This document shows positions 58,389 through 64,000 of a stretch of DNA of 64,000 nucleotides, in pieces; positions within the stretch are counted from its first letter, which is position 1, and each line of letters starts with the position of its first letter. Source of the DNA: Bifidobacterium thermophilum (GTDB lineage Bacteria > Actinomycetota > Actinomycetes > Actinomycetales > Bifidobacteriaceae); the NCBI GenBank assembly GCA_000741495.1, contig JGZV01000004.1, forward strand, positions 62,001 through 126,000, written 5' to 3'. Under the pieces are notes generated by a model that did not search any database, had not been told where the DNA came from, and saw only the letters and a program-made list of their open reading frames with translations. Made by a program: the position numbers and the translations under genes.

Positions 58389-58401
58389 TATTCAAGCCGG
58401 A

Positions 58402-58920
58402 TCAGGCGTGAACGGAATCAAGATAGTCGGCGACCATGCGCAACATCTGCGCGGTGCTCAACCCCAGCGAGGCAGCGATTGAACTGAGCAGCTCGGAGCT
58501 CGCCTCTTTCTGTCCGCGCTCAACCTCGGACAGGTAGCCGAGCGACACGCCGGCTTTCTCACTGACTTCGCGCAACGTCTTATGGTCACGCGTCCTCAAA
58601 TCGCGCAGGACATGGCCGATCGCCTCGCGCAGCGAGACGTCCTTGAACTGGCCGGATTCCTCATGCTTGCGAACCGTGACGCGCGTACGGGCATGCTCGG
58701 CATCCTCTTCCTGCCACATGCGGTTCAACGCGGATTGGCGTTCATCCTTGGCTTTCCTGGCGGCACGGGCGCGTAACACCTGCTGCTGCGCGAACATCAC
58801 CGCACGGCGTTGCGCCGGAGTCAGATCACGCATACGTGCAGACTGCGCCGCTCGGGGGGAACGGGTATCCCCCTCGGTCTTGGTTTCCATCATCTCGTTG
58901 GTCCGGGTCATCGTTTCCAT
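58402..58920 (-). CDS. clgR: ClgR-like XRE-family transcriptional regulator
   Basis: 172 aa. A charged N-terminal stretch precedes a Cro/CI helix-turn-helix (about 100-160: [59 protein letters not shown] by pieces). In actinobacteria ClgR activates clpP1P2, clpC and other proteostasis genes and is itself removed by Clp protease; the neighbourhood cinA-clgR-DUF3046-recA is typical. AAGGGG lies upstream of the ATG at 58920. Confidence 0.9.
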   Translation of the reverse strand: METMTRTNEMMETKTEGDTRSPRAAQSARMRDLTPAQRRAVMFAQQQVLRARAARKAKDERQSALNRMWQEEDAEHARTRVTVRKHEESGQFKDVSLREAIGHVLRDLRTRDHKTLREVSEKAGVSLGYLSEVERGQKEASSELLSSIAASLGLSTAQMLRMVADYLDSVHA

Positions 58921-58983
58921 CTGCGTAACCCCTTTCGGCTTCGTGTCGTTCTGTACACCATAGACAACCGGCCGTCAGCGAAA

Positions 58984-59565
58984 TTATTCCTCAAAGCTCA
59001 CTGTGAGCTGCCTCACATTCTCAAGGACGCACCACACCGTTTGTTCGCGAACCTGCTCACGCGTGCCATGCAACCGCAACTCACGCGCTTGGGTCACCCG
59101 CGCTCCGCCGGTGACTGCACCCGGCAGAGAGCAACCGATGTACACCAAGCCGGCCGGCTTGTCACCGTCAGGTCCGGGGCCTGCGACACCTGTGGTGGAC
59201 AGTCCGATCACCCGTCCGCAGTAGGCGGGTTGGTCATACAGCCGTGCTGTCCCCCACGCCATTTGGCGGGCGACTTCAGGATGCACCGCTCCTTGTGTGT
59301 CCAGCAGACTGGTGTCGACTCCGAGAATCTTCGCTTTCGCGTGGATGTCGTAGGTGACCGCCGAACCGAGGAACACTTTGGATGCCCCCGGGACACGGAC
59401 AAACGCATCGGCGAGCAGTCCGCCGGTCAGGGATTCCGCCGCGGCGATTTTCACCTGCCTGCGTTCACAATACGCGAGAATCTCACCCGCCAACGCGTCC
59501 CGCCGGGCAGGATCCGCCATACCGTCAACCATATTGTTGCCGGCAGGAATCGTATCAGCATTCAT
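58984..59565 (-). CDS. cinA: CinA C-terminal domain protein (nicotinamide-nucleotide amidase type)
   Basis: About 193 aa, only the C-terminal CinA domain, without the N-terminal MoaB-like domain. AAAESLTGGLLADAFVRVPG, ITYD-type strand (GSAVTYDIHAKAKILGV) and STTGVAGPGPDGDKPAGLV are characteristic. The family deamidates NMN. ATG at 59565 overlaps the pgsA stop (ATGA), so the two are coupled. A long open frame upstream is a shadow of pgsA. Confidence 0.92.
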   Translation of the reverse strand: MNADTIPAGNNMVDGMADPARRDALAGEILAYCERRQVKIAAAESLTGGLLADAFVRVPGASKVFLGSAVTYDIHAKAKILGVDTSLLDTQGAVHPEVARQMAWGTARLYDQPAYCGRVIGLSTTGVAGPGPDGDKPAGLVYIGCSLPGAVTGGARVTQARELRLHGTREQVREQTVWCVLENVRQLTVSFEE

Positions 59566-60194
59566 ACCGTCAGCGATCCGCGACGCGCCTTGACGACACG
59601 GTAGACGTACATCGCCCCGGAATACAGGCATAGGAACAGCGCCACGTAAATCAGGAAGTTCGTGATGAACGTGTAGACGTTCAACGCCGTGGTGTTGGCG
59701 ATGAAGGTGCGCGCCGGCACCAGCAGCATACCCAAGCCGATGCACTGGCACAAGGTCTTGTACTTGCCGGCCTTGTCTGCGGCAATGACCTTGCCGCCGG
59801 TGTCGATGACGAAGAACCGCATGACGGTGATACCGATTTCGCGGATGAGGAACAGGATGGTCACCCACCAGAACACTTCGCCGAATGCGGAAGCGACAAT
59901 CAGCGTGGAGCAGGTCAGGAGCTTGTCGGCGATCGGGTCCATAAGCTTGCCCAACTCGGTGACCTGATTGTACTTGCGGGCCATCCAGCCATCAAGTTTG
60001 TCTGTCGAGGCCGCGATGATGAACAGAATCGCGGCAGCCCACCGCATACCCACGCTATGCGAGCCTTGCGGTCCGGCGGCGATATCAAGACCCAGAAAGA
60101 CCAGCACCAGCACGATACGCGTGTACGTGACGATATTCGGCGGGCTGTTCCATCCGTCCAACAGCGATGGCTTATGTTCATGTTCAGTCTGCAT
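59562..60194 (-). CDS. pgsA: CDP-diacylglycerol--glycerol-3-phosphate 3-phosphatidyltransferase
   Basis: About 210-aa integral membrane enzyme of the CDP-alcohol phosphotransferase family making phosphatidylglycerol phosphate. The signature DG-x2-AR-x8-G-x3-D-x3-D appears as DKLDGWMARKYNQVTELG followed by KLMDPIADK. Several membrane segments follow. ATG at 60194 has AAGGTGAACGG before it; the GTG three codons up overlaps that site. It is coupled to cinA. Confidence 0.94.
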   Translation of the reverse strand: MQTEHEHKPSLLDGWNSPPNIVTYTRIVLVLVFLGLDIAAGPQGSHSVGMRWAAAILFIIAASTDKLDGWMARKYNQVTELGKLMDPIADKLLTCSTLIVASAFGEVFWWVTILFLIREIGITVMRFFVIDTGGKVIAADKAGKYKTLCQCIGLGMLLVPARTFIANTTALNVYTFITNFLIYVALFLCLYSGAMYVYRVVKARRGSLTV

Positions 60195-60275
60195 ACCGTT
60201 CACCTTACCTCGCCTAGGCTACCGACTCATGTATGGCGGCCGGGGATTCGCCGCCAACGTAGCCGTACACGCCGC

Positions 60276-63110
60276 TCATGCTTCGTCGGACGACTCCGGC
60301 TCGGGCTGGTCGCCGGATGAGCCCAACGTGGAACTCTCACCTTTGATGAAAGCGAGCACTTGCGGCAGATCTTGAGGCTGGACGAGCACTTCCCTGGCCT
60401 TGGACCCTTCGGACGGTCCGACGACGCCGCGCGATTCCAGCAAATCCATCAAGCGTCCCGCCTTGGCGAAACCGACACGCAGTTTGCGCTGCAGCATCGA
60501 AGTGGAGCCGAATTGCGTGGTCACCACCAGTTCCGCGGCTTGAAGCAGGACATCCATATCGTCGCCGATATCCTCAGTCGGATCGACCTTATGCTGGTCC
60601 GCCTCCTTGGCCATCTGCTCGATATCCTCACGGTAATGCGGCTTACGCTGAGTGCGTACGAATTCGACAGCCTTGCGGATCTCAGACTCCCCGACCCACG
60701 ATCCTTGCACGCGGATGGGTCGCGCCTGCCCCATCGGCAGGAACAGTGCGTCACCCTGACCGATCAGGGTTTCAGCACCGGTGGTGTCGAGAATGACGCG
60801 CGAATCCGTTGCCGAGGAGGTCGCGAACGCCAACCGTGACGGGATATTCGCCTTGATCAGGCCGGTCACCACATCCACGGATGGGCGCTGGGTGGCGAGC
60901 ACGAGATGCACGCCGGCCGCACGCGCCAGCTGGGTGATGCGCTGGATTGAACTTTCGACATCGTTTTTGGCGACCATCATCAGGTCGGCCATCTCATCGA
61001 CGACGACCAGCAGATACGGATACGGGGCCACCTTGCGTTTCGAACCCGCAGGCGCATGGACTTTGCCTTCCCGCACCGCCTTGTTGAAGTCTTTCATATT
61101 GCGGAAACCGAAGAACTGCAAGTCATCGTAGCGGGCGTCCATCTCCTTGACCACCCATTCCAGCGCTTGGGCGGCGTGCTTGGGATCGGTGATGATCGGG
61201 GTGAGCAGGTGCGGGATGCCGGCGTACGCGGACAATTCGACGCGTTTGGGGTCGACGAGGATCAGCCGCACCTGTTCGGGAGTGGACCGCATGATAATCG
61301 ACATGAGCATTGAATTGATGAAACTGGACTTACCTGAACCGGTCGCGCCCGCGACCAGCAGATGCGGCATTTTCGTCAAATCAGCGGTGACGAAATGTCC
61401 TTCGACATCCTTGCCGACGCCGGCGAGCATCGGATTGGGATCATTGCGCGCCTTGTCGGAGCGCAGGACATCACCCAAATGGACGATTTCACGATCGACG
61501 TTCGGAATCTCGATGCCGATGGCGGATTTGCCGGGGATCGGCGAAAGGATACGCACATCGGAACTCGCCACCGCATACGCGATATTGCGTTGCAGATTGG
61601 TGACTTTCTCGACTTTCACGCCGGGGCCAAGCTCGACCTCATATTGGGTGACAGAAGGGCCGCGCAGGAAGCCGACGACTTTCGCATCGACCTTGAACTG
61701 TTCGAACGTGTTGGTCAGCGCGCGAATGACATTGTCATTGGCGGGTGTGCGCACCGCATGCGGCTTACCTTTGACCAGCATGTCAAGATCCGGCAGCTGG
61801 TACGGGGCATTGTCATCCACGACGGCCGGCATGGCGGACGCATCAGGTACGGGCGCATTCCCGCTGCTGCGCGACTCGGGGCTCTCAACGCCATATGCCC
61901 CCTCGGATTGTGCGCCTGAAGTGGCGTCGGGCATGGACGGGCCGGCCGCGGATTCACGGGCGGCAACCGTCGCCCACGGATCGGGACCCGCCTGTGGGCC
62001 CGGAACAATGGCCGGGGCTGATGGCACGTCAGGCATTGGCGCATGCGAGGACGGTTGCAACAACGCCGGATCGATACCGGCGTTGGACGACGACACGCTC
62101 CGCGGGGTGGCGATCATGGTTTCCGCGGCTTCACCATGCTGTTTGGCTGCATGGGTGAATGCTTCGTCACCGGCGTATTCGTCAAGCCGCTCATCAGTGT
62201 CCTGCTTGGGTTTGCGGTGGAACAGCCGAGCGAACAGGCTTGGGCGGCGCTCGCGGTCACGCTGATCCTCCTCGTCGGACCCGTCGTGGGCGGGAACCCC
62301 TTCAGCAACCTGCATGAGATCGTCGCCGATATGGATCTCGTTGGGGAACTGGTCGTCCCCGCCTTCATCCGGCTCTCGTTGGCCGTCATCGCTGCGCAGC
62401 CGTTCAGCCAAAGCTTGGAACCGTTCAGGAAGCTCCTCGACATGCGTGCGCGTGATCATCAGCAGTGAGAACAACGCGACGATGACGAACACGACGATGG
62501 CGAAAGCCTTCGACAATCCCCATGCCAACGGAGAGCCCAGCAGGAAGCCGAAGATACCGCCGGCATTCTCCAATACCTTCAAATCGAACCCGTGCGTATC
62601 GGATGCCGCGGCGGCATCGATGATGGAACAGATCGACCACAGCAGCAACGCCCAGCCGGTCACAACCCGCGGATTGTCGGAGCCTTTGCCGGCGTTGCGC
62701 ATCAGACGGAATGCCACAATCGCCAAGAACACGGGAAGCACGACGCTCATCACGCCGAACGCGCCGGCCGCAATCGTATGTAGGAAACGTCCCAACGCCC
62801 CGTTGACGCGGAACCATTCCGACGCACAGAACAGCACTGAGAGTATCACCATGACGAAGCACAAGCCGTCACGCCGGTACGTGGGGTCATACTCTCCGAC
62901 ACCGGTCAACGCTCTGACCGCAGCCCCGAACCCTCGCGGAATGGCGAGCAGGAGCTTCTGCCATAACGGTTCCTCGCCGACAAGCCGCTCGTCATCGGAC
63001 AGCACACGGGTGCGGTCGGAGCCTCCGCTGGTGGTACGTTTCGAGGACCCGCTCGACCTACGACGGGTCTGGGTGTTGCGCTCTTGGGATGAGGATGAGG
63101 TTCGTGCCAT
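60276..63110 (-). CDS. ftsK: DNA translocase FtsK/SpoIIIE
   Basis: 944 aa. Four N-terminal membrane segments (about 75-235) anchor it at the septum; a Ser/Pro/Asp-rich linker follows. The motor has Walker [10 protein letters not shown] at about 585, Walker [13 protein letters not shown] and the [17 protein letters not shown] strand. A winged-helix gamma domain ([21 protein letters not shown] by pieces) reads the orienting DNA motif at the end. It clears chromosome DNA from the closing septum. A Ser/Arg-rich N-terminus precedes the first helix. Confidence 0.96.
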   Translation of the reverse strand: MARTSSSSQERNTQTRRRSSGSSKRTTSGGSDRTRVLSDDERLVGEEPLWQKLLLAIPRGFGAAVRALTGVGEYDPTYRRDGLCFVMVILSVLFCASEWFRVNGALGRFLHTIAAGAFGVMSVVLPVFLAIVAFRLMRNAGKGSDNPRVVTGWALLLWSICSIIDAAAASDTHGFDLKVLENAGGIFGFLLGSPLAWGLSKAFAIVVFVIVALFSLLMITRTHVEELPERFQALAERLRSDDGQREPDEGGDDQFPNEIHIGDDLMQVAEGVPAHDGSDEEDQRDRERRPSLFARLFHRKPKQDTDERLDEYAGDEAFTHAAKQHGEAAETMIATPRSVSSSNAGIDPALLQPSSHAPMPDVPSAPAIVPGPQAGPDPWATVAARESAAGPSMPDATSGAQSEGAYGVESPESRSSGNAPVPDASAMPAVVDDNAPYQLPDLDMLVKGKPHAVRTPANDNVIRALTNTFEQFKVDAKVVGFLRGPSVTQYEVELGPGVKVEKVTNLQRNIAYAVASSDVRILSPIPGKSAIGIEIPNVDREIVHLGDVLRSDKARNDPNPMLAGVGKDVEGHFVTADLTKMPHLLVAGATGSGKSSFINSMLMSIIMRSTPEQVRLILVDPKRVELSAYAGIPHLLTPIITDPKHAAQALEWVVKEMDARYDDLQFFGFRNMKDFNKAVREGKVHAPAGSKRKVAPYPYLLVVVDEMADLMMVAKNDVESSIQRITQLARAAGVHLVLATQRPSVDVVTGLIKANIPSRLAFATSSATDSRVILDTTGAETLIGQGDALFLPMGQARPIRVQGSWVGESEIRKAVEFVRTQRKPHYREDIEQMAKEADQHKVDPTEDIGDDMDVLLQAAELVVTTQFGSTSMLQRKLRVGFAKAGRLMDLLESRGVVGPSEGSKAREVLVQPQDLPQVLAFIKGESSTLGSSGDQPEPESSDEA

Positions 63111-63159
63111 AACGATTCGATTCTAACGAGCGGCGGTCACATCACCGGCCGACAAGGCG

Positions 63160-64000
63160 TCAACCTTGGATATCGCCGAGATGATGCTGAACGTATTCGT
63201 CGGCATGGGCGTCAATGGCGTCATACTCACCCGCGTCGGCATGGTCGATGATCGCCATCGCGTTGTCCAACAACGCCGGGTTGAGCGCTTCAAGCCAGTG
63301 AATCCTCGGATCACGACCGAACCACCCCATCTGTTTACGGGCCAGACGGCAGGTTTTCTGCGCGATGTCGAAGAACGCGTCATCCTCGTCCCAGATGCCG
63401 TCGAGATAATCGATGATCTGTTGGTAGCCGAGCGCCCGACCAGCAGTGAACCCCAGATGCGGCCGCAACCGGCGCACTTCGTCGACAAAACCGTGCTCGC
63501 GCATGGCTTGGGTGCGCCGCATGATGCGGTCGTCAAGCTCGCGGCGAGGCAGGTCGAGTCCGATCTGCACGCTGGGGATGACATACCGGTAGCGTGGCAG
63601 GCTCGCAGAATACGGGCGGCCGGTCACTTCGATGACTTCGAGGGCGCGGATGGTGCGCCGCGGATTATGCGGGTCCATGCGGGCAGCCGCCTCGGGATCC
63701 TTGGCTTTCAGCTCTTCGAATAGGACTGCCGCCCCCTCATGCCGCTCACGTTCCTCCAAACGCTTACGTACTTCAGGGTCGGTGCCGGGGAAAGAGATGT
63801 CATCAATCGCCGCTCTCGCGTACAGCCCGGATCCACCTACCAGAATCGGTCTGATGCCTTGCGATTGCAAGTCGTTGATGCAATCACGGGCGAGCGTTTG
63901 GAAGCGGGCGACACTCATCGTGTCATCCGGGTCGATGATATCGATGAGATGATGAGGAACTTCCGCCTGCTCCTCGGCGGTCGGCTTCGCCGTGCCGATA
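63160..64000 (-). CDS. miaA: tRNA dimethylallyltransferase (5' end cut by window)
   Basis: The last 280 codons of MiaA, in frame from [20 protein letters not shown] at the window edge (the P-loop and first ~45 residues lie beyond it). [28 protein letters not shown], and FVDEVRRL with a G-Y-Q-Q ([12 protein letters not shown]) core are typical. It adds the isopentenyl group to A37 of tRNAs reading UNN codons. It lies just before ftsK on the same strand (49-base gap). Confidence 0.95.
   Translation of the reverse strand, partial: IGTAKPTAEEQAEVPHHLIDIIDPDDTMSVARFQTLARDCINDLQSQGIRPILVGGSGLYARAAIDDISFPGTDPEVRKRLEERERHEGAAVLFEELKAKDPEAAARMDPHNPRRTIRALEVIEVTGRPYSASLPRYRYVIPSVQIGLDLPRRELDDRIMRRTQAMREHGFVDEVRRLRPHLGFTAGRALGYQQIIDYLDGIWDEDDAFFDIAQKTCRLARKQMGWFGRDPRIHWLEALNPALLDNAMAIIDHADAGEYDAIDAHADEYVQHHLGDIQG

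Overview
The window comes from a high-GC Gram-positive actinobacterium, almost certainly a Bifidobacterium. Evidence for this is a pfl/pflA pair with no respiratory genes, SepH, DUF3000/DUF4193/DUF3046/DUF4192 proteins, a ClgR-type regulator, two ClpP subunits with ClpX, the order ftsK-pgsA-cinA-clgR-DUF3046-recA-recX, and an actinobacterial CGAAC-N4-GTTCG SOS box before recA. The species cannot be fixed from the sequence alone. Most of the window is conserved core chromosome. The accessory parts are about 20.0-24.3 kb, the repeat-bearing gaps at 12.2-12.85, 33.55-34.98 and 47.5-47.75 kb, and a gene-free stretch at 54.84-55.93 kb.

Layout: 1-1.4 kb, end of a membrane-anchored protein with a thermolysin-like HExxH...E arrangement; 1.7-1.8 kb, tRNA-Arg; 1.9-6.4 kb, proteostasis genes (clpX, clpP2, clpP1, tig); 6.4-8.6 kb, RNase D and DUF3000; 8.7-12.1 kb, pyruvate formate-lyase and its activase; 12.8-19 kb, a small ORF, NAD synthetase, an M20 amidohydrolase and the MetNIQ importer; 19.2-20.0 kb, a HAD phosphatase; 20.0-24.3 kb, an accessory island; 24.3-30.8 kb, cyclophilin, Rel, dUTPase, DUF4193, SepH and an alkaline-phosphatase-like enzyme; 30.9-33.5 and 39-41.3 kb, topoisomerase IV-type A and B subunits; 33.6-38.8 kb, an MFS transporter, an HTH/DUF2975 pair, a large membrane protein and a glycosyltransferase; 41.4-49.1 kb, the principal sigma factor, DUF4192, a polyprenyl synthase, a PASTA kinase, an acyltransferase and a small membrane protein; 49.2-54.3 kb, trpD, secA and hpf; 54.4-54.8 kb, RNase P RNA; 55.9-64 kb, recX, recA, DUF3046, clgR, cinA, pgsA, ftsK and miaA (cut by the window end).

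The most unusual content is in the island. A short operon starts behind AT-rich operator-like palindromes. It encodes an unrecognised 243-aa protein, then a 511-aa protein joining an FtsZ C-terminal-type domain (no GTPase domain) to a GIY-YIG nuclease. A further small protein and a decayed transposase fragment follow. I know of no described family with this FtsZ-GIY-YIG arrangement, and it is the best candidate for a new system, possibly defence or division control (inference).

A second theme is assembly or biology at poly-C runs. The sigma factor, a small membrane protein and the island's third gene each lose their natural frame through what looks like one extra C in a run of C (twice in the sigma factor). 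Removing one C per site restores exact reading frames. Several stem-loop repeats recur in gaps: a GCCGACGCT/AGCGTCGGC family at 12.7, 33.6 and 34.9 kb, and three GTGTGAG-loop-CTCACAC hairpins spaced exactly 73 bp apart behind the PASTA kinase.
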